A stretch of 64,000 nt of DNA from Serripes groenlandicus (Eukaryota; Mollusca; Bivalvia; Cardiida; Cardiidae): positions 195,503,706 through 195,567,705 of the forward strand of contig JASEVX010000001.1 of NCBI GenBank assembly GCA_031761405.1, given 5' to 3'. The stretch's first letter is position 1, and the number at the start of each line of letters is the position of its first letter. Positions 14,101-29,600 of the stretch are shown piece by piece. The notes under the pieces are model-generated. The model was not told the origin of the DNA and ran no database searches. It worked only from the letters and a program-made list of their open reading frames with translations. Position numbers and translations under genes: made by a program.

Positions 14101-17100
14101 AATTAACATACACCTAAAATAAAGAACTTGGATTTTACGCTTAACAACAACATAGAGTCCGGCCGGACTGACTTCCTTAAAGATGCCAGCTACTTTTCCT
14201 TTATAGTTTTGATTATAATTATTATGTGTCTGCCTTCCAGTTGCTAAACTACGTTTCTTTTATTCCAGATTTGTTCCAGATTTAAAACACGGTGAAGATA
14301 GAGACCCGCTTGCAATAGGCGACGACACAAGACACAGACTTTCGGAACTACACGCCTGGATCCGGTATAGTACTATCCTTTTTTTTACTTTCAACAAAGA
14401 AGAATGAATCAAGCTGCAAGGATAATCGACCCCACCCATCTTAGACTAATTAACATACACCTAAAATAAAGAACTTGGATTTTACGCTTAACAACAACAT
14501 AGAGTCCGGCCGGACTGACTTCCTTAAAGATGCCAGCTACTTTTCCTTTATAGTTTTGATTATAATTATTATGTGTCTGCCTTCCAGTTGCTAAACTACG
14601 TTTCTTTTATTCCAGATTTGTTCCAGATTTAAAACACGGTGAAGATAGAGACCCGCTTGCAATAGGCGACGACACAAGACACAGACTTTCGGAACTACAC
14701 GCCTGGATCCGGTATAGTACTATCCTTTTTTTTACTTTCAACAAAGAAGAATGAATCAAGCTGCAAGGATAATCGACCCCACCCATCTTAGACTAATTAA
14801 CATACACCTAAAATAAAGAACTTGGATTTTACGCTTAACAACAACATAGAGTCCGGCCGGACTGACTTCCTTAAAGATGCCAGCTACTTTTCCTTTATAG
14901 TTTTGATTATAATTATTATGTGTCTGCCTTCCAGTTGCTAAACTACGTTTCTTTTATTCCAGATTTGTTCCAGATTTAAAACACGGTGAAGATAGAGACC
15001 CGCTTGCAATAGGCGACGACACAAGACACAGACTTTCGGAACTACACGCCTGGATCCGGTATAGTACTATCCTTTTTTTTACTTTCAACAAAGAAGAATG
15101 AATCAAGCTGCAAGGATAATCGACCCCACCCATCTTAGACTAATTAACATACACCTAAAATAAAGAACTTGGATTTTACGCTTAACAACAACATAGAGTC
15201 CGGCCGGACTGACTTCCTTAAAGATGCCAGCTACTTTTCCTTTATAGTTTTGATTATAATTATTATGTGTCTGCCTTCCAGTTGCTAAACTACGTTTCTT
15301 TTATTCCAGATTTGTTCCAGATTTAAAACACGGTGAAGATAGAGACCCGCTTGCAATAGGCGACGACACAAGACACAGACTTTCGGAACTACACGCCTGG
15401 ATCCGGTATAGTACTATCCTTTTTTTTACTTTCAACAAAGAAGAATGAATCAAGCTGCAAGGATAATCGACCCCACCCATCTTAGACTAATTAACATACA
15501 CCTAAAATAAAGAACTTGGATTTTACGCTTAACAACAACATAGAGTCCGGCCGGACTGACTTCCTTAAAGATGCCAGCTACTTTTCCTTTATAGTTTTGA
15601 TTATAATTATTATGTGTCTGCCTTCCAGTTGCTAAACTACGTTTCTTTTATTCCAGATTTGTTCCAGATTTAAAACACGGTGAAGATAGAGACCCGCTTG
15701 CAATAGGCGACGACACAAGACACAGACTTTCGGAACTACACGCCTGGATCCGGTATAGTACTATCCTTTTTTTTACTTTCAACAAAGAAGAATGAATCAA
15801 GCTGCAAGGATAATCGACCCCACCCATCTTAGACTAATTAACATACACCTAAAATAAAGAACTTGGATTTTACGCTTAACAACAACATAGAGTCCGGCCG
15901 GACTGACTTCCTTAAAGATGCCAGCTACTTTTCCTTTATAGTTTTGATTATAATTATTATGTGTCTGCCTTCCAGTTGCTAAACTACGTTTCTTTTATTC
16001 CAGATTTGTTCCAGATTTAAAACACGGTGAAGATAGAGACCCGCTTGCAATAGGCGACGACACAAGACACAGACTTTCGGAACTACACGCCTGGATCCGG
16101 TATAGTACTATCCTTTTTTTTACTTTCAACAAAGAAGAATGAATCAAGCTGCAAGGATAATCGACCCCACCCATCTTAGACTAATTAACATACACCTAAA
16201 ATAAAGAACTTGGATTTTACGCTTAACAACAACATAGAGTCCGGCCGGACTGACTTCCTTAAAGATGCCAGCTACTTTTCCTTTATAGTTTTGATTATAA
16301 TTATTATGTGTCTGCCTTCCAGTTGCTAAACTACGTTTCTTTTATTCCAGATTTGTTCCAGATTTAAAACACGGTGAAGATAGAGACCCGCTTGCAATAG
16401 GCGACGACACAAGACACAGACTTTCGGAACTACACGCCTGGATCCGGTATAGTACTATCCTTTTTTTTACTTTCAACAAAGAAGAATGAATCAAGCTGCA
16501 AGGATAATCGACCCCACCCATCTTAGACTAATTAACATACACCTAAAATAAAGAACTTGGATTTTACGCTTAACAACAACATAGAGTCCGGCCGGACTGA
16601 CTTCCTTAAAGATGCCAGCTACTTTTCCTTTATAGTTTTGATTATAATTATTATGTGTCTGCCTTCCAGTTGCTAAACTACGTTTCTTTTATTCCAGATT
16701 TGTTCCAGATTTAAAACACGGTGAAGATAGAGACCCGCTTGCAATAGGCGACGACACAAGACACAGACTTTCGGAACTACACGCCTGGATCCGGTATAGT
16801 ACTATCCTTTTTTTTACTTTCAACAAAGAAGAATGAATCAAGCTGCAAGGATAATCGACCCCACCCATCTTAGACTAATTAACATACACCTAAAATAAAG
16901 AACTTGGATTTTACGCTTAACAACAACATAGAGTCCGGCCGGACTGACTTCCTTAAAGATGCCAGCTACTTTTCCTTTATAGTTTTGATTATAATTATTA
17001 TGTGTCTGCCTTCCAGTTGCTAAACTACGTTTCTTTTATTCCAGATTTGTTCCAGATTTAAAACACGGTGAAGATAGAGACCCGCTTGCAATAGGCGACG

Positions 17101-20100
17101 ACACAAGACACAGACTTTCGGAACTACACGCCTGGATCCGGTATAGTACTATCCTTTTTTTTACTTTCAACAAAGAAGAATGAATCAAGCTGCAAGGATA
17201 ATCGACCCCACCCATCTTAGACTAATTAACATACACCTAAAATAAAGAACTTGGATTTTACGCTTAACAACAACATAGAGTCCGGCCGGACTGACTTCCT
17301 TAAAGATGCCAGCTACTTTTCCTTTATAGTTTTGATTATAATTATTATGTGTCTGCCTTCCAGTTGCTAAACTACGTTTCTTTTATTCCAGATTTGTTCC
17401 AGATTTAAAACACGGTGAAGATAGAGACCCGCTTGCAATAGGCGACGACACAAGACACAGACTTTCGGAACTACACGCCTGGATCCGGTATAGTACTATC
17501 CTTTTTTTTACTTTCAACAAAGAAGAATGAATCAAGCTGCAAGGATAATCGACCCCACCCATCTTAGACTAATTAACATACACCTAAAATAAAGAACTTG
17601 GATTTTACGCTTAACAACAACATAGAGTCCGGCCGGACTGACTTCCTTAAAGATGCCAGCTACTTTTCCTTTATAGTTTTGATTATAATTATTATGTGTC
17701 TGCCTTCCAGTTGCTAAACTACGTTTCTTTTATTCCAGATTTGTTCCAGATTTAAAACACGGTGAAGATAGAGACCCGCTTGCAATAGGCGACGACACAA
17801 GACACAGACTTTCGGAACTACACGCCTGGATCCGGTATAGTACTATCCTTTTTTTTACTTTCAACAAAGAAGAATGAATCAAGCTGCAAGGATAATCGAC
17901 CCCACCCATCTTAGACTAATTAACATACACCTAAAATAAAGAACTTGGATTTTACGCTTAACAACAACATAGAGTCCGGCCGGACTGACTTCCTTAAAGA
18001 TGCCAGCTACTTTTCCTTTATAGTTTTGATTATAATTATTATGTGTCTGCCTTCCAGTTGCTAAACTACGTTTCTTTTATTCCAGATTTGTTCCAGATTT
18101 AAAACACGGTGAAGATAGAGACCCGCTTGCAATAGGCGACGACACAAGACACAGACTTTCGGAACTACACGCCTGGATCCGGTATAGTACTATCCTTTTT
18201 TTTACTTTCAACAAAGAAGAATGAATCAAGCTGCAAGGATAATCGACCCCACCCATCTTAGACTAATTAACATACACCTAAAATAAAGAACTTGGATTTT
18301 ACGCTTAACAACAACATAGAGTCCGGCCGGACTGACTTCCTTAAAGATGCCAGCTACTTTTCCTTTATAGTTTTGATTATAATTATTATGTGTCTGCCTT
18401 CCAGTTGCTAAACTACGTTTCTTTTATTCCAGATTTGTTCCAGATTTAAAACACGGTGAAGATAGAGACCCGCTTGCAATAGGCGACGACACAAGACACA
18501 GACTTTCGGAACTACACGCCTGGATCCGGTATAGTACTATCCTTTTTTTTACTTTCAACAAAGAAGAATGAATCAAGCTGCAAGGATAATCGACCCCACC
18601 CATCTTAGACTAATTAACATACACCTAAAATAAAGAACTTGGATTTTACGCTTAACAACAACATAGAGTCCGGCCGGACTGACTTCCTTAAAGATGCCAG
18701 CTACTTTTCCTTTATAGTTTTGATTATAATTATTATGTGTCTGCCTTCCAGTTGCTAAACTACGTTTCTTTTATTCCAGATTTGTTCCAGATTTAAAACA
18801 CGGTGAAGATAGAGACCCGCTTGCAATAGGCGACGACACAAGACACAGACTTTCGGAACTACACGCCTGGATCCGGTATAGTACTATCCTTTTTTTTACT
18901 TTCAACAAAGAAGAATGAATCAAGCTGCAAGGATAATCGACCCCACCCATCTTAGACTAATTAACATACACCTAAAATAAAGAACTTGGATTTTACGCTT
19001 AACAACAACATAGAGTCCGGCCGGACTGACTTCCTTAAAGATGCCAGCTACTTTTCCTTTATAGTTTTGATTATAATTATTATGTGTCTGCCTTCCAGTT
19101 GCTAAACTACGTTTCTTTTATTCCAGATTTGTTCCAGATTTAAAACACGGTGAAGATAGAGACCCGCTTGCAATAGGCGACGACACAAGACACAGACTTT
19201 CGGAACTACACGCCTGGATCCGGTATAGTACTATCCTTTTTTTTACTTTCAACAAAGAAGAATGAATCAAGCTGCAAGGATAATCGACCCCACCCATCTT
19301 AGACTAATTAACATACACCTAAAATAAAGAACTTGGATTTTACGCTTAACAACAACATAGAGTCCGGCCGGACTGACTTCCTTAAAGATGCCAGCTACTT
19401 TTCCTTTATAGTTTTGATTATAATTATTATGTGTCTGCCTTCCAGTTGCTAAACTACGTTTCTTTTATTCCAGATTTGTTCCAGATTTAAAACACGGTGA
19501 AGATAGAGACCCGCTTGCAATAGGCGACGACACAAGACACAGACTTTCGGAACTACACGCCTGGATCCGGTATAGTACTATCCTTTTTTTTACTTTCAAC
19601 AAAGAAGAATGAATCAAGCTGCAAGGATAATCGACCCCACCCATCTTAGACTAATTAACATACACCTAAAATAAAGAACTTGGATTTTACGCTTAACAAC
19701 AACATAGAGTCCGGCCGGACTGACTTCCTTAAAGATGCCAGCTACTTTTCCTTTATAGTTTTGATTATAATTATTATGTGTCTGCCTTCCAGTTGCTAAA
19801 CTACGTTTCTTTTATTCCAGATTTGTTCCAGATTTAAAACACGGTGAAGATAGAGACCCGCTTGCAATAGGCGACGACACAAGACACAGACTTTCGGAAC
19901 TACACGCCTGGATCCGGTATAGTACTATCCTTTTTTTTACTTTCAACAAAGAAGAATGAATCAAGCTGCAAGGATAATCGACCCCACCCATCTTAGACTA
20001 ATTAACATACACCTAAAATAAAGAACTTGGATTTTACGCTTAACAACAACATAGAGTCCGGCCGGACTGACTTCCTTAAAGATGCCAGCTACTTTTCCTT

Positions 20101-22263
20101 TATAGTTTTGATTATAATTATTATGTGTCTGCCTTCCAGTTGCTAAACTACGTTTCTTTTATTCCAGATTTGTTCCAGATTTAAAACACGGTGAAGATAG
20201 AGACCCGCTTGCAATAGGCGACGACACAAGACACAGACTTTCGGAACTACACGCCTGGATCCGGTATAGTACTATCCTTTTTTTTACTTTCAACAAAGAA
20301 GAATGAATCAAGCTGCAAGGATAATCGACCCCACCCATCTTAGACTAATTAACATACACCTAAAATAAAGAACTTGGATTTTACGCTTAACAACAACATA
20401 GAGTCCGGCCGGACTGACTTCCTTAAAGATGCCAGCTACTTTTCCTTTATAGTTTTGATTATAATTATTATGTGTCTGCCTTCCAGTTGCTAAACTACGT
20501 TTCTTTTATTCCAGATTTGTTCCAGATTTAAAACACGGTGAAGATAGAGACCCGCTTGCAATAGGCGACGACACAAGACACAGACTTTCGGAACTACACG
20601 CCTGGATCCGGTATAGTACTATCCTTTTTTTTACTTTCAACAAAGAAGAATGAATCAAGCTGCAAGGATAATCGACCCCACCCATCTTAGACTAATTAAC
20701 ATACACCTAAAATAAAGAACTTGGATTTTACGCTTAACAACAACATAGAGTCCGGCCGGACTGACTTCCTTAAAGATGCCAGCTACTTTTCCTTTATAGT
20801 TTTGATTATAATTATTATGTGTCTGCCTTCCAGTTGCTAAACTACGTTTCTTTTATTCCAGATTTGTTCCAGATTTAAAACACGGTGAAGATAGAGACCC
20901 GCTTGCAATAGGCGACGACACAAGACACAGACTTTCGGAACTACACGCCTGGATCCGGTATAGTACTATCCTTTTTTTTACTTTCAACAAAGAAGAATGA
21001 ATCAAGCTGCAAGGATAATCGACCCCACCCATCTTAGACTAATTAACATACACCTAAAATAAAGAACTTGGATTTTACGCTTAACAACAACATAGAGTCC
21101 GGCCGGACTGACTTCCTTAAAGATGCCAGCTACTTTTCCTTTATAGTTTTGATTATAATTATTATGTGTCTGCCTTCCAGTTGCTAAACTACGTTTCTTT
21201 TATTCCAGATTTGTTCCAGATTTAAAACACGGTGAAGATAGAGACCCGCTTGCAATAGGCGACGACACAAGACACAGACTTTCGGAACTACACGCCTGGA
21301 TCCGGTATAGTACTATCCTTTTTTTTACTTTCAACAAAGAAGAATGAATCAAGCTGCAAGGATAATCGACCCCACCCATCTTAGACTAATTAACATACAC
21401 CTAAAATAAAGAACTTGGATTTTACGCTTAACAACAACATAGAGTCCGGCCGGACTGACTTCCTTAAAGATGCCAGCTACTTTTCCTTTATAGTTTTGAT
21501 TATAATTATTATGTGTCTGCCTTCCAGTTGCTAAACTACGTTTCTTTTATTCCAGATTTGTTCCAGATTTAAAACACGGTGAAGATAGAGACCCGCTTGC
21601 AATAGGCGACGACACAAGACACAGACTTTCGGAACTACACGCCTGGATCCGGTATAGTACTATCCTTTTTTTTACTTTCAACAAAGAAGAATGAATCAAG
21701 CTGCAAGGATAATCGACCCCACCCATCTTAGACTAATTAACATACACCTAAAATAAAGAACTTGGATTTTACGCTTAACAACAACATAGAGTCCGGCCGG
21801 ACTGACTTCCTTAAAGATGCCAGCTACTTTTCCTTTATAGTTTTGATTATAATTATTATGTGTCTGCCTTCCAGTTGCTAAACTACGTTTCTTTTATTCC
21901 AGATTTGTTCCAGATTTAAAACACGGTGAAGATAGAGACCCGCTTGCAATAGGCGACGACACAAGACACAGACTTTCGGAACTACACGCCTGGATCCGGT
22001 ATAGTACTATCCTTTTTTTTACTTTCAACAAAGAAGAATGAATCAAGCTGCAAGGATAATCGACCCCACCCATCTTAGACTAATTAACATACACCTAAAA
22101 TAAAGAACTTGGATTTTACGCTTAACAACAACATAGAGTCCGGCCGGACTGACTTCCTTAAAGATGCCAGCTACTTTTCCTTTATAGTTTTGATTATAAT
22201 TATTATGTGTCTGCCTTCCAGTTGCTAAACTACGTTTCTTTTATTCCAGATTTGTTCCAGATT
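11160..22263. repeat. satellite block B, first run: 32 units of 347 bp
   Basis: Unit starts run from 11,160 to 22,264, exactly 32 x 347. All carry CTTAGACTAATTAAC, which is the 361-bp form with 14 bp (GCAACAAATACACC) removed. I noticed no substitution here, but I did not compare every base of every copy. Confidence 0.95.
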
Positions 22264-23653
22264 TAAAACACGGTGAAGATAGAGACCCGCTTGCAATAGG
22301 CGACGACACAAGACACAGACTTTCGGAACTACACGCCTGGATCCGGTATAGTACTATCCTTTTTTTTACTTTCAACAAAGAAGAATGAATCAAGCTGCAA
22401 GGATAATCGACCCCACCCATCTTAGACTAATTAACATACACCTAAAATAAAGAACTTGGATTTTACGCTTAACAACAACATAGAGTCCGGCCGGACTGAC
22501 TTCCTTAAAGATGCCAGCTACTTTTCCTTTATAGTTTTGATTATAATTATTATGTGTCTGCCTTCCAGTTGCTAAACTACGTTTCTTTTATTCCAGATTT
22601 GTTCTCTCAGATTTAAAACACGGTGAAGATAGAGACCCGCTTGCAATAGGCGACGACACAAGACACAGACTTTCGGAACTACACGCCTGGATCCGGTATA
22701 GTACTATCCTTTTTTTTACTTTCAACAAAGAAGAATGAATCAAGCTGCAAGGATAATCGACCCCACCCATCTTAGACTAATTAACATACACCTAAAATAA
22801 AGAACTTGGATTTTACGCTTAACAACAACATAGAGTCCGGCCGGACTGACTTCCTTAAAGATGCCAGCTACTTTTCCTTTATAGTTTTGATTATAATTAT
22901 TATGTGTCTGCCTTCCAGTTGCTAAACTACGTTTCTTTTATTCCAGATTTGTTCTTTAAAACACGGTGAAGATAGAGACCCGCTTGCAATAGGCGACGAC
23001 ACAAGACACAGACTTTCGGAACTACACGCCTGGATCCGGTATAGTACTATCCTTTTTTTTACTTTCAACAAAGAAGAATGAATCAAGCTGCAAGGATAAT
23101 CGACCCCACCCATCTTAGACTAATTAACATACACCTAAAATAAAGAACTTGGATTTTACGCTTAACAACAACATAGAGTCCGGCCGGACTGACTTCCTTA
23201 AAGATGCCAGCTACTTTTCCTTTATAGTTTTGATTATAATTATTATGTGTCTGCCTTCCAGTTGCTAAACTACGTTTCTTTTATTCCAGATTTGTTCCAG
23301 ATTTAAAACACGGTGAAGATAGAGACCCGCTTGCAATAGGCGACGACACAAGACACAGACTTTCGGAACTACACGCCTGGATCCGGTATAGTACTATCCT
23401 TTTTTTTACTTTCAACAAAGAAGAATGAATCAAGCTGCAAGGATAATCGACCCCACCCATCTTAGACTACACCTTAACATACACCTAAAATAAAGAACTT
23501 GGATTTTACGCTTAACAACAACATAGAGTCCGGCCGGACTGACTTCCTTAAAGATGCCAGCTACTTTTCCTTTATAGTTTTGATTATAATTATTATGTGT
23601 CTGCCTTCCAGTTGCTAAACTACGTTTCTTTTATTCCAGATTTGTTCCAGATT
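22264..23653. repeat. satellite variant cluster: 350, 343, 347 and 350-bp units
   Basis: Four consecutive units break the 347-bp rhythm. The unit at 22,264 ends with three extra bases, reading GTTCTCTCAGATTT where others read GTTCCAGATTT. The unit from 22,614 ends with a 4-bp loss at 22,951, reading GTTCTTTAAAAC. The unit from 22,957 is standard. The unit from 23,304 has GACTACACCTTAAC in the variable segment and is 350 bp. The first two changes lie in the exon-like module, the last in the presumed intron. They also create short minus-strand open frames that exist only because a stop codon moved. Confidence 0.92.
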
Positions 23654-26600
23654 TAAAACACGGTGAAGATAGAGACCCGCTTGCAATAGGCGACGACACA
23701 AGACACAGACTTTCGGAACTACACGCCTGGATCCGGTATAGTACTATCCTTTTTTTTACTTTCAACAAAGAAGAATGAATCAAGCTGCAAGGATAATCGA
23801 CCCCACCCATCTTAGACTAATTAACATACACCTAAAATAAAGAACTTGGATTTTACGCTTAACAACAACATAGAGTCCGGCCGGACTGACTTCCTTAAAG
23901 ATGCCAGCTACTTTTCCTTTATAGTTTTGATTATAATTATTATGTGTCTGCCTTCCAGTTGCTAAACTACGTTTCTTTTATTCCAGATTTGTTCCAGATT
24001 TAAAACACGGTGAAGATAGAGACCCGCTTGCAATAGGCGACGACACAAGACACAGACTTTCGGAACTACACGCCTGGATCCGGTATAGTACTATCCTTTT
24101 TTTTACTTTCAACAAAGAAGAATGAATCAAGCTGCAAGGATAATCGACCCCACCCATCTTAGACTAATTAACATACACCTAAAATAAAGAACTTGGATTT
24201 TACGCTTAACAACAACATAGAGTCCGGCCGGACTGACTTCCTTAAAGATGCCAGCTACTTTTCCTTTATAGTTTTGATTATAATTATTATGTGTCTGCCT
24301 TCCAGTTGCTAAACTACGTTTCTTTTATTCCAGATTTGTTCCAGATTTAAAACACGGTGAAGATAGAGACCCGCTTGCAATAGGCGACGACACAAGACAC
24401 AGACTTTCGGAACTACACGCCTGGATCCGGTATAGTACTATCCTTTTTTTTACTTTCAACAAAGAAGAATGAATCAAGCTGCAAGGATAATCGACCCCAC
24501 CCATCTTAGACTAATTAACATACACCTAAAATAAAGAACTTGGATTTTACGCTTAACAACAACATAGAGTCCGGCCGGACTGACTTCCTTAAAGATGCCA
24601 GCTACTTTTCCTTTATAGTTTTGATTATAATTATTATGTGTCTGCCTTCCAGTTGCTAAACTACGTTTCTTTTATTCCAGATTTGTTCCAGATTTAAAAC
24701 ACGGTGAAGATAGAGACCCGCTTGCAATAGGCGACGACACAAGACACAGACTTTCGGAACTACACGCCTGGATCCGGTATAGTACTATCCTTTTTTTTAC
24801 TTTCAACAAAGAAGAATGAATCAAGCTGCAAGGATAATCGACCCCACCCATCTTAGACTAATTAACATACACCTAAAATAAAGAACTTGGATTTTACGCT
24901 TAACAACAACATAGAGTCCGGCCGGACTGACTTCCTTAAAGATGCCAGCTACTTTTCCTTTATAGTTTTGATTATAATTATTATGTGTCTGCCTTCCAGT
25001 TGCTAAACTACGTTTCTTTTATTCCAGATTTGTTCCAGATTTAAAACACGGTGAAGATAGAGACCCGCTTGCAATAGGCGACGACACAAGACACAGACTT
25101 TCGGAACTACACGCCTGGATCCGGTATAGTACTATCCTTTTTTTTACTTTCAACAAAGAAGAATGAATCAAGCTGCAAGGATAATCGACCCCACCCATCT
25201 TAGACTAATTAACATACACCTAAAATAAAGAACTTGGATTTTACGCTTAACAACAACATAGAGTCCGGCCGGACTGACTTCCTTAAAGATGCCAGCTACT
25301 TTTCCTTTATAGTTTTGATTATAATTATTATGTGTCTGCCTTCCAGTTGCTAAACTACGTTTCTTTTATTCCAGATTTGTTCCAGATTTAAAACACGGTG
25401 AAGATAGAGACCCGCTTGCAATAGGCGACGACACAAGACACAGACTTTCGGAACTACACGCCTGGATCCGGTATAGTACTATCCTTTTTTTTACTTTCAA
25501 CAAAGAAGAATGAATCAAGCTGCAAGGATAATCGACCCCACCCATCTTAGACTAATTAACATACACCTAAAATAAAGAACTTGGATTTTACGCTTAACAA
25601 CAACATAGAGTCCGGCCGGACTGACTTCCTTAAAGATGCCAGCTACTTTTCCTTTATAGTTTTGATTATAATTATTATGTGTCTGCCTTCCAGTTGCTAA
25701 ACTACGTTTCTTTTATTCCAGATTTGTTCCAGATTTAAAACACGGTGAAGATAGAGACCCGCTTGCAATAGGCGACGACACAAGACACAGACTTTCGGAA
25801 CTACACGCCTGGATCCGGTATAGTACTATCCTTTTTTTTACTTTCAACAAAGAAGAATGAATCAAGCTGCAAGGATAATCGACCCCACCCATCTTAGACT
25901 AATTAACATACACCTAAAATAAAGAACTTGGATTTTACGCTTAACAACAACATAGAGTCCGGCCGGACTGACTTCCTTAAAGATGCCAGCTACTTTTCCT
26001 TTATAGTTTTGATTATAATTATTATGTGTCTGCCTTCCAGTTGCTAAACTACGTTTCTTTTATTCCAGATTTGTTCCAGATTTAAAACACGGTGAAGATA
26101 GAGACCCGCTTGCAATAGGCGACGACACAAGACACAGACTTTCGGAACTACACGCCTGGATCCGGTATAGTACTATCCTTTTTTTTACTTTCAACAAAGA
26201 AGAATGAATCAAGCTGCAAGGATAATCGACCCCACCCATCTTAGACTAATTAACATACACCTAAAATAAAGAACTTGGATTTTACGCTTAACAACAACAT
26301 AGAGTCCGGCCGGACTGACTTCCTTAAAGATGCCAGCTACTTTTCCTTTATAGTTTTGATTATAATTATTATGTGTCTGCCTTCCAGTTGCTAAACTACG
26401 TTTCTTTTATTCCAGATTTGTTCCAGATTTAAAACACGGTGAAGATAGAGACCCGCTTGCAATAGGCGACGACACAAGACACAGACTTTCGGAACTACAC
26501 GCCTGGATCCGGTATAGTACTATCCTTTTTTTTACTTTCAACAAAGAAGAATGAATCAAGCTGCAAGGATAATCGACCCCACCCATCTTAGACTAATTAA

Positions 26601-29600
26601 CATACACCTAAAATAAAGAACTTGGATTTTACGCTTAACAACAACATAGAGTCCGGCCGGACTGACTTCCTTAAAGATGCCAGCTACTTTTCCTTTATAG
26701 TTTTGATTATAATTATTATGTGTCTGCCTTCCAGTTGCTAAACTACGTTTCTTTTATTCCAGATTTGTTCCAGATTTAAAACACGGTGAAGATAGAGACC
26801 CGCTTGCAATAGGCGACGACACAAGACACAGACTTTCGGAACTACACGCCTGGATCCGGTATAGTACTATCCTTTTTTTTACTTTCAACAAAGAAGAATG
26901 AATCAAGCTGCAAGGATAATCGACCCCACCCATCTTAGACTAATTAACATACACCTAAAATAAAGAACTTGGATTTTACGCTTAACAACAACATAGAGTC
27001 CGGCCGGACTGACTTCCTTAAAGATGCCAGCTACTTTTCCTTTATAGTTTTGATTATAATTATTATGTGTCTGCCTTCCAGTTGCTAAACTACGTTTCTT
27101 TTATTCCAGATTTGTTCCAGATTTAAAACACGGTGAAGATAGAGACCCGCTTGCAATAGGCGACGACACAAGACACAGACTTTCGGAACTACACGCCTGG
27201 ATCCGGTATAGTACTATCCTTTTTTTTACTTTCAACAAAGAAGAATGAATCAAGCTGCAAGGATAATCGACCCCACCCATCTTAGACTAATTAACATACA
27301 CCTAAAATAAAGAACTTGGATTTTACGCTTAACAACAACATAGAGTCCGGCCGGACTGACTTCCTTAAAGATGCCAGCTACTTTTCCTTTATAGTTTTGA
27401 TTATAATTATTATGTGTCTGCCTTCCAGTTGCTAAACTACGTTTCTTTTATTCCAGATTTGTTCCAGATTTAAAACACGGTGAAGATAGAGACCCGCTTG
27501 CAATAGGCGACGACACAAGACACAGACTTTCGGAACTACACGCCTGGATCCGGTATAGTACTATCCTTTTTTTTACTTTCAACAAAGAAGAATGAATCAA
27601 GCTGCAAGGATAATCGACCCCACCCATCTTAGACTAATTAACATACACCTAAAATAAAGAACTTGGATTTTACGCTTAACAACAACATAGAGTCCGGCCG
27701 GACTGACTTCCTTAAAGATGCCAGCTACTTTTCCTTTATAGTTTTGATTATAATTATTATGTGTCTGCCTTCCAGTTGCTAAACTACGTTTCTTTTATTC
27801 CAGATTTGTTCCAGATTTAAAACACGGTGAAGATAGAGACCCGCTTGCAATAGGCGACGACACAAGACACAGACTTTCGGAACTACACGCCTGGATCCGG
27901 TATAGTACTATCCTTTTTTTTACTTTCAACAAAGAAGAATGAATCAAGCTGCAAGGATAATCGACCCCACCCATCTTAGACTAATTAACATACACCTAAA
28001 ATAAAGAACTTGGATTTTACGCTTAACAACAACATAGAGTCCGGCCGGACTGACTTCCTTAAAGATGCCAGCTACTTTTCCTTTATAGTTTTGATTATAA
28101 TTATTATGTGTCTGCCTTCCAGTTGCTAAACTACGTTTCTTTTATTCCAGATTTGTTCCAGATTTAAAACACGGTGAAGATAGAGACCCGCTTGCAATAG
28201 GCGACGACACAAGACACAGACTTTCGGAACTACACGCCTGGATCCGGTATAGTACTATCCTTTTTTTTACTTTCAACAAAGAAGAATGAATCAAGCTGCA
28301 AGGATAATCGACCCCACCCATCTTAGACTAATTAACATACACCTAAAATAAAGAACTTGGATTTTACGCTTAACAACAACATAGAGTCCGGCCGGACTGA
28401 CTTCCTTAAAGATGCCAGCTACTTTTCCTTTATAGTTTTGATTATAATTATTATGTGTCTGCCTTCCAGTTGCTAAACTACGTTTCTTTTATTCCAGATT
28501 TGTTCCAGATTTAAAACACGGTGAAGATAGAGACCCGCTTGCAATAGGCGACGACACAAGACACAGACTTTCGGAACTACACGCCTGGATCCGGTATAGT
28601 ACTATCCTTTTTTTTACTTTCAACAAAGAAGAATGAATCAAGCTGCAAGGATAATCGACCCCACCCATCTTAGACTAATTAACATACACCTAAAATAAAG
28701 AACTTGGATTTTACGCTTAACAACAACATAGAGTCCGGCCGGACTGACTTCCTTAAAGATGCCAGCTACTTTTCCTTTATAGTTTTGATTATAATTATTA
28801 TGTGTCTGCCTTCCAGTTGCTAAACTACGTTTCTTTTATTCCAGATTTGTTCCAGATTTAAAACACGGTGAAGATAGAGACCCGCTTGCAATAGGCGACG
28901 ACACAAGACACAGACTTTCGGAACTACACGCCTGGATCCGGTATAGTACTATCCTTTTTTTTACTTTCAACAAAGAAGAATGAATCAAGCTGCAAGGATA
29001 ATCGACCCCACCCATCTTAGACTACACCTTAACATACACCTAAAATAAAGAACTTGGATTTTACGCTTAACAACAACATAGAGTCCGGCCGGACTGACTT
29101 CCTTAAAGATGCCAGCTACTTTTCCTTTATAGTTTTGATTATAATTATTATGTGTCTGCCTTCCAGTTGCTAAACTACGTTTCTTTTATTCCAGATTTGT
29201 TCCAGATTTAAAACACGGTGAAGATAGAGACCCGCTTGCAATAGGCGACGACACAAGACACAGACTTTCGGAACTACACGCCTGGATCCGGTATAGTACT
29301 ATCCTTTTTTTTACTTTCAACAAAGAAGAATGAATCAAGCTGCAAGGATAATCGACCCCACCCATCTTAGACTAATTAACATACACCTAAAATAAAGAAC
29401 TTGGATTTTACGCTTAACAACAACATAGAGTCCGGCCGGACTGACTTCCTTAAAGATGCCAGCTACTTTTCCTTTATAGTTTTGATTATAATTATTATGT
29501 GTCTGCCTTCCAGTTGCTAAACTACGTTTCTTTTATTCCAGATTTGTTCCAGATTTAAAACACGGTGAAGATAGAGACCCGCTTGCAATAGGCGACGACA

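Noticed and set aside
22588..23113. Two near-identical minus-strand open frames of 60-63 codons
   Set aside because: They exist only because indels in two satellite units moved a stop; the other ~100 units do not have them.
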